Source of the DNA: Monosporascus cannonballus
Lineage: Eukaryota; Ascomycota; Sordariomycetes; Xylariales
Direction of reading: 5' to 3'
Length of the DNA: 64,000 nt
NCBI GenBank assembly: GCA_004154925.1
Contig: QJNS01000034.1
Span: forward strand, 248,001 to 312,000
Each line of letters begins with the position of its first letter. The stretch's first letter is position 1. Under the pieces are notes generated by a model. That model saw only the letters and a list, made by a program, of their open reading frames with translations. It was not told the DNA's origin and made no database searches. A program made the translations under genes and the position numbers. Positions 47,100 through 58,211 of this stretch are shown in pieces.

Positions 47100-49844
47100 A
47101 TAAAATTATAAAATAGTTCTTTAACAGCATTTTCGACAAAGTTTTACTTTATTTATCATCTTAACGGAAACGAATTACGCGCTTTCAAAAAATACCTAAA
47201 AGATCGGTTACAGAAAGGATGAATTTGACGTTCGAAATTACTAACGAAATACCTAATATTCTTCGTATTAAAAAAAACGAGAAATTACGATTTAAAGTTA
47301 ACTATCGATAACTAAACGATATCATTATTAAAGATCGAATATTATTACTTTTAATCACAGAAATAAAAAACCGACTTAATGGAGCTAAATAATTCATAGT
47401 ATTCGACCTTAGAAATAGGTATAACTTTATCAAGATTAAAAAGGGATACGAATAGAAAATAACCTTTAGAACGAAATACGAACTGTTTAAATATTTGGTT
47501 TTTACCAATAGGATTTACGAACGTACTAATAACCTTCTAACAGATAGTTAACTATATGCTACGAGAATACCTCGACGTTTTTGTCGTTTGCTACCTTAAC
47601 GATATCCTTATTTTTTTGAAAACGGAAAAAATATACGTAAAATACGTTTATAAGGTTTTTTAAGCTTTATAAGGCGTAAAATTATTAATTAATGTATAAA
47701 AGAGTTAATTCTATAAATAAAAAGTAAAATACCTGGAACATATTATTACTTTAAGATATATTAAAATAGATTCAAAAAAAATCTCTGTAATAACAAAATA
47801 GCAGACGCCAATAATAGGCAAAGAGATATAGGCGTTTTTCGTATTCGCCAATTATTATAGAAAGTCTATTTAAAACTTTAGTAGAATAATTATATTTCTA
47901 ACTAATCTTACTAAAAAAGAAAAAATGTTTAAATAAACGCTGAAAACGGAAAAGGCGTTTCAAGAAATTAAGGATGCAATTAACAGCAGGCTAATATTAA
48001 TTATGTACAATTTAATTCGTTTCGTTAAGCTAAAAACCGATATTTCGGATTACGCGTTAAACGCAGTAATCGAATAACGAAATAACCAAGGCAAATTGTA
48101 TCTTATTACATTTTTTTCGTACAAATTAAAAGGAACCGAGCTTAATTACAGCATATCAGATAAGAAATTTATGGCTATTATTATAACATTTCGAAAATTC
48201 AAGTACTTCCTAAAAGGGAATTTGCATTAAATCAAGGTTTTTACGAATTATCAAAATTTTATTCGTTTTATTACAACTAAAGAACTTACAGAACGATAAT
48301 TAAGATACGTAAAAAAATTGGCGAACTTTAACTTTGTTATTATTTATAGAAAGGGTTTAAAAATGGCAAAGTCGATACCTTAAGTAGGCGACTAGATCTT
48401 AAAAAAATTGATCAAAATTAGTTATGTAGTTTTTAATATTAATATAAAATGATATTTATGCCCGTGATAAATGGCGACAATTCGGGCAGTACCCTTTGAT
48501 ATATATTGGAGAATCCAGTAATATAACGACCGTTCTTTAAAAGATCAAAGAACAAATAAAATACAAATTCTAGAAAAATTTAGGAAAATTTGATACGAAA
48601 AAGATACGAATATCAATTACATAAATATCCAGGGATCTATAAAACCTTAGGGCGACTTTAACGTACATATTCCTTTCCTAGAATAAAAATAATGATTTAG
48701 AAAGTACGACGACAATACGACCTTTGTAATAAAGTTAAGATACGACGATATACGTTATACGAAAAATTATAACCGTTACAGGTTTTAAAAAAAGAGTAGG
48801 ATTTAATTATTATGAATTTATTACCAAATTTCTTGTGTCTAAAATCCAGTAATAGAAATATATTATGATAGCATATTTGTTATCGTTAATCGATTTACAA
48901 AATTTTTTTGTTTTTTACCTTATTACGAAAACATTAATGCAAAACGAATAATGTATAGTTTTTAAAAGGCTTTCTTTAATATATACGGATTACTATACGA
49001 AATTATGTTAAATAAAGAAATTACGTTTACTTTAAAGTTTTGGCAAAGTTTTATGTTATAAATTAGTTTAAATTACATATTATTTAACGTATTTAGATCT
49101 TAGATAAACGGATAAATAAAACGATTAAACTAAATATTAAAAATGTACTTACGATATTACATTAACCATAAACAGAATAACTGGGTTAAAATATTACCTA
49201 TAACGTAATTGGCATATAATACCAGTTATTACGAAAATATTAAGATAATTTCAGCAAACGCTAACTTTAAGTTTAAACCAAATATTTATAAAAATACGTA
49301 CGATAAACTTATTAATATTAAAGCAATTCTTATATTAAAATAACTAAAATAATTATATTAGGAGATAAAAACCAAATTAAAATTTGTACGAAATTAGATA
49401 AGCAAATATTATATTCAAAAATAATTAAAAGAATTAAATTTTGAAAAAGGGGAGATAATTTACCTTATTATCAAAAATATTTAAATAAAACAACCCAGCA
49501 AAAAACTTGATTTCAAATATATTGGTCCATATAAAATCGTTAAGAAAATTCTAGAAAATAATTACTAATTGGAATTATTACTAAAAATCAAATTTCATCT
49601 AGTTTTTTACGTTTTTTTATTCGAATTAATAATAGACATAATCAAAATAAATACGGCGCAGGATAATATGGAAATCGAAAATAAAATAACGTATAAAGTA
49701 AAAAAAATCTTCGATATACGGAAACAAAACGGACTTACCCAGTAGCTAATCAAATAGAAAAAATACCTGGATTTCGAAAATATCTGGAAACCTGCCAAGA
49801 ATGTTATTGGCGCCCAGCGCCTGTTGAAGAACTTTTATCAATAA
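47100..49844 (+). pseudogene. GyB pol remnant with chromodomain
   Basis: The reverse transcriptase, RNase H, integrase and chromodomain are recognisable. The chromodomain reads EVKKIFDIRKQNGLTQ, then YPDFENIWKPAKN, GAQRLLKNFYQ, and stops at 49842-49844. Most in-frame stops are TAA/TAG. Confidence 0.78.
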
Positions 49845-50262
49845 CGACGGACGCGTCCTAATTAACAGTCGACCAGTTAATAGCCGGGATGTCGAGCCAG
49901 TCGGCCGCGATCTGTGCTAACGTAGCAGCCATAACGGCAGTCTTTAACTGTTGTTATTCCTTTTCAAAATGCTTAAACTTCTTTATGGCCACCGTATCTT
50001 TAATATCGTAACGAAATATTTCGATATTACGGCGACGAAATAATTGTTTTTGTTTTTGCAGACGGTCCAGTTTGTTAGTAACGGTCCGTAATGTTTCACG
50101 AACTTATTTTTTTTTACGTTTTAAACGATTTTTTTCGTTTAAAAGTTTTTGATACTTAGTTTTAAAAGACCCGAAAACATTATAGAGGCCGCTATAATAA
50201 ATACATCGCGTATATTTTAAAAACTTCCGAAAGACCTTATATTTTACGCCTTTTTTTTATAA
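49804..50262 (-). pseudogene. GyB antisense ORF (aORF)
   Basis: A minus-strand frame runs through KYKVFRKFLKYTRCIYYSG, KTKYQKLLNEKNRLKRKKK, LRTVTNKLDRLQKQKQLF, AAVMAATLAQIAADWLDIPA-like sequence and WSTVN, ending GAGRQ at 49804. Only three internal stops were noted (two TAA, one TAG, the latter a TGG in homologues). It overlaps the pol stop by 41 bp. The start lies upstream and is not fixed. Confidence 0.68.
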
Positions 50263-50479
50263 CGAAAGTAAAGACGCATTTTGAAATTAAAACGTTTGAT
50301 ACGTTTTAAAAAAATCAAAATATTAATACGTTTTTAGAAACGAAATTTTTAATACGACCCGATATGAGAAATACAAAAAAGAAGGTTATTTATTAAAATT
50401 AAAAAATAAACGATCTGATTTTTAGGGACAAAGATCTTAAAAGGTGAAAGATCGTATTATGACCAGCACTCTTGGTTTC

Positions 50480-50686
50480 TGTAAGATAATAGATAGCTAT
50501 AAGCTGGGATAAGGTGATCTCCAACCAGTTGCAAAGCAGATTTCAAGAAGTAAATATATTTGGTTACTTCCGTCTGGCGTTTCCCATTAGCTGCTAGATA
50601 GTGGATTTATATTAATAAGTAAGTCGATAGTTAATCGGTAGTTAGTCGGTTACCAGCTTTATCCTTATAAAAACTGTATTTTTACA
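50480..50686. repeat. Solo LTR-like repeat, copy 2
   Basis: About 207 bp, TGTAAGATAATAG...TTTTTACA, aligning with 39903-40097 along its length but more mutated. The flanks do not form an obvious duplication. It begins 25 bp inside the presumed GyB 3' LTR. Confidence 0.55.
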
Positions 50687-51466
50687 ATTATTTTCTTTTT
50701 TAAATTATTAATCCCTAATAATATTATTATTAATTTAGTATAACGTATTTCGCAAATTTAGTTATATATATTTGCCGATAATTTATTATTATATTATATT
50801 ATAAGTAAATACTATAGTAATTAATACGTACTATATTACGTAATTAATTATGTTTCGCCTAATATTTATTATAATCTGTCTTTAACCTTACTGTATTTAT
50901 ATTTTTATTCTTTTTATTTTTGCGTTTCGTTTGGTTTTTTATTTTTCTTTATATTTATTTCGCCTTTTCCGTTTATTTTGCTTATTTTTTCCGTTCGTTA
51001 TATTTTGTTTCATAAAAAATTCTAAAAGAAATAATATTTTAGTATTACTATTAATTAAGATTTTTTTAAATATTATCCTTTCGACGCCAACAATAAGATA
51101 AATATTAGTTATATTACGAGTAGTAATAAGCCGTATTATATTTACGTAGTATAACGTTATTTTAATTATTATATAATTTACCTTTAAATTCCGAATGCTT
51201 TAAATTATATTGTGATTAATTATTATTATAAAAATGTTCGCGTAATAAATAATTATTTTTAATATTATTAATATTATTATTTAATTTCCGTTTAAATTCT
51301 AATTATTTTGAAAGGTACCGCCTAAATAGTTTTTTAATTCGGTATTAATAATTAGGAGTTAATTAACAAATTCGAAAAAGTTTATATTATAAGTACTTAA
51401 TATAAACGCTTTAACATAATTACGGTCGGTCGTCGACTTAACGTTTTTTACAAGGCCAAATTTACC
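50687..51466. other. AT-rich stretch between GyB and Gy2
   Basis: No clear domain. Because Gy2 inserted with a CTTTA duplication, this sequence was originally contiguous with 58207 onward. It may therefore be the 3' part of GyE. Confidence 0.35.
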
Positions 51467-51471
51467 CTTTA

Positions 51472-51845
51472 TGTAACGGCTAGGCGGTTTAACCAACTAT
51501 TAAACCTTAAGTCGACGGGTTTATGTTGGCAGGAATATCGTGGAATCTAAGCAATAAATATAATAACGTATCACGTCTCGTAATACCAAAGGTGCCTTAG
51601 GTAACAATATTATATTGCAAGCTAAAATTATTTAAATTATAAAAGTAATAAGTATATATATTTTTCTCCTTATTAGCTTAATTACTTGTAATTACGCCGT
51701 TAGTGGTAATTACGATCGCTTGAGATTACCTTTGATTATTAATAATTATTAGCTTGGTAATGATTACCATTACGTAATCCGAGAGGTGGCCCGTATGCTC
51801 CTTATCTGACCGTTTTTTAAAACCGGAGCTTATCGAGTCATAACA
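51472..51845 (-). repeat. Gy2 3' LTR (type A2)
   Basis: 374 bp, TGTAACGG...TCATAACA, the best preserved start of the A-type LTRs. Confidence 0.92.
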
Positions 51846-51925
51846 CGATTTCCCCCCTTTCCAAATTTTGCCCTTAAGATTTTTTTTCTTTTTTCGTTTG
51901 GTAAGTAACCCTTTTTGTTTTTATC

Positions 51926-52546
51926 ATGTCGTTTCGTATTTCCAAGATTTGTTACGTTTTTTGTTTTTTTACCGTTCGTTATGCTAACCTTATAAAAGCC
52001 TTTAATGAATCTGGGTACGAAATTATGCCTTACTGTTATTATTTTTCGAAAAATAAAAGGTATAAAATAATAGAAAATGTTTTAAGGTATAAAGAATATA
52101 TTAATCGAAATCGTTCCTATGATAGTACCGGCGTACCCATTTTTTTCTTACACAATATTTATTACGAATATTAACATTTAAAACGTAAAAAAGCGCTTAT
52201 TAAAAAGCGATTATTAAAGTTTTAACGGTTTTACTTTTAGGCTTAATATTATTATTAAGAAAAAATAAATAAAACTTTTTCTCGTTTTATTCGTTTACGT
52301 AAATAAAAGGCGTTAATTCGTTCGAAAGACGTTACCATGGTATAACGTAAGTTCCAGTTATTAGATAAGCTGGAAGAACAAAAATATCGGGAACAAGAAC
52401 AGTTAAAAGCTGCCGTTACGGCTGCCACGTTAGCACATATTACGGCCAATTGGCCCGATATCCCGGTTACTGACTGGTCGAGTGTTAATTGGGACGCGCC
52501 TGTTATTGTTAGTAAAAGTTTTTTAATAGGCGCTAGGCGCCAATAA
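51926..52546 (+). pseudogene. Gy2 antisense ORF (aORF), best preserved copy
   Basis: One frame runs from ATG 51926 (80 bp inside the LTR) to TAA 52544-52546, 206 codons, opposite to pol. The first 82 codons are open. Seven internal stops follow (six TAA, one TAG), all explicable as CAA/CAG changed by C-to-T. Readable parts: IKAFNESGYEIMPYCYYFSK, YKIIENVLRYKEYINRNRSY, STGVP, HLKRKKALIKKRLLKF, KFQLLDKLEEQKYREQEQ and NWPDIPVTDWSSVNWDAP. It looks like a basic, coiled-coil-rich protein with a Trp/Asp-containing C-terminal motif. The last 38 bp overlap the pol stop. No known domain recognised. Confidence 0.72.
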
Positions 52547-55500
52547 AATTTTTGACGGGTTTCTAGATATTTTCGGAATCTGGGTATTTTGTCCATTTAA
52601 TCAGATATTAGGTAAATCCGTTTTATTTTTATATATCGAGGATTTTCTTCATTTTATATATCTGTTCGTGTTTTATTTTTATATCGTTTTGTACTATATA
52701 TACTTTAATTATATTTGCTGCTAATTCGAATAAGAAAATATGAAATATTAAATAAAGTTTAATTTTCGGTAAAAGTTTTAATTAATAATTATTTTCTAAG
52801 ATTTTTTTGTCGATTTTGTATAAACCGATATATTTGAAATTAATTTTTTATTAGGTCGTTTTACTTAAATATTTTTGGTAATAAGAAAAATATTTCCCCT
52901 TTTTCGAAAATTAATCTTTTTAACCTTTTCTGCTTATAATACAGATTTATTTGATTTCGTATAAATTTTAATTTTGTTTTTATTTCTTAATATAACTATC
53001 GTAGTTACTTTAACGTAAGGATTATTTTAATATTAATTAGACCGTTATCGTATATTTTCTTATAAATATTTGGAATAAAACCAAAATTTACGTTCATAAA
53101 TATTATCTTAATACTTTTATAATAATTGGTATTATAGGTTAAATATGTAATTAGTAATTTCTTAACCCAGTTATTTTATTCGTAATTAATATAATATCGT
53201 AAATAAAGTTTTAAAATCTAATTTGTTCGTTTTATTTATTTATACGTTTAAGGTTTAAATACGTTAAATAACTTATAATTTAGGCCGATTTATATTATTA
53301 AGCTTTGCTTAAACTTTGATATAAATATTAATCCTTTATTTGATATAATTTTATAAATAATCCGTATATATTAAAAATATATTAAATAAAATATATATTA
53401 GTTATTTAACGTTTATATCCTTATAATATGGTAAAAAATAAAAAAAGTTCGTAAATCGGTCGACGATTACGAAAATGTTATCGTAATATATTCCTATGCC
53501 TGGAATTTCTGATATAGGAAGTTTAATAATAAAATCGAATATAACTAAATATTATAATCGCTTTACGACTGGTAGTAACTGAAATTTTCCGTATAGCTTA
53601 TATCTTCAAATCTTTACTTTAACGCAAATATCATATTATTATATGATTTTCTGTATTATTAATTTTATTTTAAGAAAAAAATATATACGTTGAAACCTTT
53701 TTAAAGTTTTATAAATCCCCAAATATCTATATAACTAATATTCGTATATTTTTCGTATTAAATCCTTTTAATATTTTTTGGAACTTATATCTTATTTATT
53801 TTTTAATTTTTTAAGAAATTATTATTATACTATTAATTTCTTTAATATATATTAAAACGTATTACCCGAATTGTCGTAATCTGTCGTAAGCGTAAATATC
53901 CTTTTATAGTAATATCGAAAGTTATATAGCTAATTTTGACCAATTTCTTTTTAAGTTTTAGCTATTTGCTTAAAGTATTTGCTCTGCTGTTTTTTAATCC
54001 TTTTTTGTAAATAATAACGAAATCGAAATTTGCTAATTTTTTCGCGTAACGAAATTATTATCCTATAAATTCCTTAATCGTGGTAAATCGGGTAAGATTT
54101 TGATAATCCGTATAAATCTTAATCTGGTACAAATTTCTTTTTAAAAAAAAATACCTAAACTTTCGAAATACCACAATAATGGCCATAAACTTTTATCTGG
54201 AATACCATAATTAAATTCGTTTCCTTTTAATTTATACGAAAAAATTAAAATAAGATACAATTTACCTTAATTATTTTGCTATCCGATTGTTACGTTTAAT
54301 GTATAATCCGAAGTATCGGTTTTTAATTTAACGGGACGGTTTAAATCGTACATAATTAATATTAATTCGTTGGTAATTGCATCCTTAATATCTTAAAATA
54401 CTTTTTCCGTATTCGGCGTTTATTTGAATTCTTTTTCTTCGTAAAATTCGTTAAAAATATAATTATTTTGCTAAAGTTTCGAATAAATGTCCTGTAATAA
54501 TTGGCGAATTTAAAAAATACCTATACCTTTTTAACTATCGTTAGCATTTGCCATTTTGTAATTATAGAGATTTTCTTAAAGTTTATCCTAAGATATCCTT
54601 AGATAATAATATATCCCAGATATTCTACTTTTTATATATGGAATTAATTCTTTTCCGTGTTAATAAATAATCTTATGTCCTATAAAACTTAAAGAACTTT
54701 ATAAATATATCTTACGTATACCTTTTCCGTTTTTGAGAAAATGAGAATGTCGTCGAAATAGCAAACGACAAAAATATCGAGATATTTTCATAATACGTAA
54801 TTAACCATCTGCTGGAAAATTATTGATACGTTCGTAAATCCTATTGGTATAACCAAATATTTAAACAGTTCGTATTTCCTTTTAAAAGTTATTTTTTATT
54901 TATATTCTTTTTTAATCTTAATAAGGTTATATTTATTTTTGAAATCGAATATTATGAATTATTTAGCTTCGTAAAATCGGTTTTTTATTTCCGTAATTAA
55001 AGGGAATAATATTTAATTTTTAATAATAATATCGTTTAATTATTAATAATTAATTATAAATCGTAATTTGCTATTTTTTTAAGTACAAAAATTATAAGGT
55101 ATTTTATTAGTAATTTCGAAAGTCAAATCCATTCTTTTTATAGCCGATTTTCTAGGTATTTTCTAAAAGTATATAGTTTATTTCCGTTAAGATTGTAAAT
55201 AAGGTAAAACTTTGTGGAAAATCTTTCTTTAAGGATTATTTCATAATTTTGTTTGCTATGTTTTGATAATTTCGTATGAAGCTCCTTTTTGAAAAACTAT
55301 TCGTATCTATGGTATTACGGTGGTACATTTGTTAAATTTTCTGACTTTTAGGGTTGTTGTTATTTTAGATCGTTATTTAATTACCTTAATTTTGCTTTAA
55401 TAATAATAACGATACGTTATATTTTTCTTTAATACCCGTTCTTTTTTTTATATCTTATTTCTTTGGGTAATAAGGTTTTTGTCGTATCCTTATACCTATA

Positions 55501-57800
55501 TTTGTTATTATTATTAATCGAATATTAAAATATTAATTTGTTTTTTATTTATTAATAAAGAATAAAATAAACTTTACCTAGCTAATTCTACCGTTAATCA
55601 AAATTTCGTATTAACGTATCTATCGTAATTGTAAGATTATATCGTAATTCCCGAATAAAACGATAGCGAAATTAATTATTTAATATTATCCTTAAATAAA
55701 AATCTCGAAATAATTAATTTTACGTATAATTTTCCCGTTATTATAAGCGAATTCCCGACCTTCGGCATTTGTTACTATATAAGATTTCAATTTATATTTC
55801 TATAATAATCTAAGTTTATTAACAATATCCGGTGCAATATAATTTCCGCCCAGCGTTCCGTAATCCATTATTACGATATAGCAGTACGTTCCGATTTGTA
55901 TATCCAAAGTAATAAAGTTATAGATATTTCTTATCGTCGCGTTTAAAGCCTTTCTTAAAAATTCTTTTTAATTTCTCTGGGTTTTATTATTTTCCGGCTT
56001 TCTTATAAATACCTTTCTTTTTTTAATTCTTATTCGAATTTATCGAGCCTTATTTATGTTTTTTCGTTTAACGCGTTAAGCTATTATATTTATCGTTATT
56101 CTCGGCGTATTATGCTTTCAAATTATATTAATTATTTTTCATTTTACTGTAATTCCTTTTTTCGAATAAATTGTTTTTTTTATATTTACGATTATATCTT
56201 ATTATACGTTATTTTAATTATCGTTCTAAAGATCTTGTATAAATTAATATATTTTTAATAGTTTTTTTTCTAGGGATCCGTAATAAATACCAATTAAAAA
56301 TAAAGGTCCGTAATAACTTTCTGATAATGCTTCTTAACCGTACGCTAAATTAACGTTTTTTTCGTTTGGTGATTATACCATCCATAATAACAAAAGGGGC
56401 TTTCCTATAGGCATTATTTCTTTAAGCCAACTTTTTATTTTGCCTAACTGTTAGAAATTTCCTGGGGTTATAGTTCGAAGTTATCGATACTATTATTTAT
56501 TGTCCTTGTTATTTCCGGTACGATTTGAAAATCGAATCTCTTATAATATATATAGATAATTCGTTCGTAAACATATTATTTCCATTTTTCGTAATCGGGA
56601 TATTCTCGTTAGTAATAATATATGGTATATATTTTGCCACATTTATTAAAGGTTCCGGAACAAATTTTTTCTGTTTAATTCTGATATTTGCGTAATTATC
56701 TTTATAACGTTTTTTGTTATACTCGTAATACTTATTAAATTAACTTTTTGGCTTTTCGTATTTTCGTCGAATTTCTTATTATAATAATCTTTATTAGATC
56801 CTTTGCTATAAGCCTAATTCATATTTAACTTAAATTATATTAATAACTTTATTATCGTTTCTTTAATTATTTCTGGATTATCCCTCCGATATAGGGGTCT
56901 AATTATCTTATCGTGGTTTTTTGGGCTTCCTATATTTATAAGCCTTATGTCTTATTTTGCCATAATTAAAGCATTTAATCTGGCTTTAATTTTGTCTATG
57001 GGTAACGCCGAGTTCCATAAGTTTTGGCGCCGTTCCATAAGAAATAAGGGATATATTTCCTTTTTTCCCTGGTTGCATTTGTTATATTCGGAACGAAAAA
57101 TATATTATTATTTTTCCTATTATTTTTCAAACTGTCAATTGTTAATTTTAATTGCTTTTATAATATACCGGTCCAAAGTAACTGGTTATTTAATCCGAAT
57201 AATCTTATTTTTTATATTATCTTTTAATCTTTTATAAAACATGTCGATAAAGGTATCAGCTTTATCGTTTTCCCATCCGGCCTTAGCCGTAAAACTTTTG
57301 AAGATTACGGTATATTTGGACGTAAATCTTTTTTATCGAAATTATAAAAATTATTAAGCCGTTAATCGTTTTTTATTTGGATTGCCGAAATTATTACGTA
57401 TTTTATTTTCGAAATTGGTATAAAATAAAAAGATTTTATTAATAAAATTCTTTTTATTTAATTTTTTTACTTTTAGGAAATTTCTTATAATGAGCTTAAA
57501 TTAATTAGCCGTATTTCCCGTTAAGCATATTCTTATTATTAGAACCTAATCCGTTAGGTCGTTAAGGTCTAAGAAATAAAAGTAAATCCGTACTTAAGTT
57601 AAAAAGGTTTAAAGGTTGCCTTTTTTATTATAAGGTTCCGGCTTTTTAGGTTTTATACGGGCGAAAAAGAGTTAGGCAAATGGCGTAACCTTAATTTGTC
57701 GGATTTCTTTTTTAATTTCCGCATTCGAGCTTAAAACTATTAAATAAGAGTTTTTTAAATACGAATCAATATTTTAATAATATTCAATATTATTCAAAGT
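52509..57800 (-). pseudogene. Gy2 gag-pol remnant
   Basis: Minus-strand gag, RT, integrase and chromodomain fragments align along their length with Gy1. The last codons read RLLKNFY with the stop at 52509-52511. Confidence 0.82.
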
Positions 57801-57832
57801 TTAATAATATTATTATATAAAAGTTTATAACG

Positions 57833-58206
57833 TATAACGGCTAAACAGTTTAACTAATTATTAAACCTTAAGTCGACGGGTTTATGTTAATAAAAGTATC
57901 GTAAAAATCTAAGTAATAAATATAATAACATATTATATTTTTTAATATTAAAGATATTTTAAGTAATAATAATATATTACAAATTAAAGTTATTTAAATT
58001 ATGAAAATAATAAATATATATATATATATTTTATTAACTTAATTATTTGTAATTATGCTGTCAGTAGTAATTACGATTACTTGGGATCACCTTTAATTAT
58101 TAATAATTACTGGCTTAGCAGTGATTACCGTCACGTAATCCGAAAGGTGGCCCGTGTGCTCTCTGTCTGACCGTCTCTTAAGACCGGAGCTTGTCGGGTC
58201 GTAACA
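57833..58206 (-). repeat. Gy2 5' LTR (type A2)
   Basis: 374 bp, TATAACGG...TCGTAACA, followed by the duplicated CTTTA. Confidence 0.92.
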
Positions 58207-58211
58207 CTTTA

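Larger units (their letters stand above)
44730..50479 (+). mobile_element. GyB: plus-strand gypsy element, LTRs missing or truncated
   Basis: Gag remnants (45000-46000) include a zinc knuckle reading CFNYNKIEHKVV near 45390-45430. RT follows at ~47130-47720 (core CYLNDILIF near 47580-47620, first Asp changed to Asn), then RNase H (~48000-48350), integrase (~48700-49400) and chromodomain (49680-49844). A polypurine stretch precedes a presumed 3' LTR start at 50455 (TATTATGACC), which is cut at 50480 by a solo-LTR-like repeat. No 5' LTR was found. Confidence 0.75.
51472..58206 (-). mobile_element. Gy2: complete RIP-degraded Ty3/gypsy chromovirus (type A2)
   Basis: This 6735-bp element has two 374-bp LTRs (51472-51845, 57833-58206) and a perfect CTTTA duplication (51467-51471, 58207-58211). 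Pol is on the minus strand. The RT core near 54740-54790 reads CYFDDIL with both Asp kept. The chromodomain lies at ~52509-52660. The polypurine tract next to the 3' LTR reads GGAAAGGGGGGAAATCG on the minus strand. The gag end differs from Gy1 and Gy3. Confidence 0.93.

Noticed and set aside
52255..52596. 113-codon minus-strand frame in Gy2
   Set aside because: Only its first part reflects pol; most is the shadow of the better supported plus-strand aORF.
56947..57237. 96-codon plus-strand frame with Phe/Ile/Leu-rich end
   Set aside because: Opposite to the Gy2 gag zinc-knuckle region; hydrophobicity comes from AT-rich codons.
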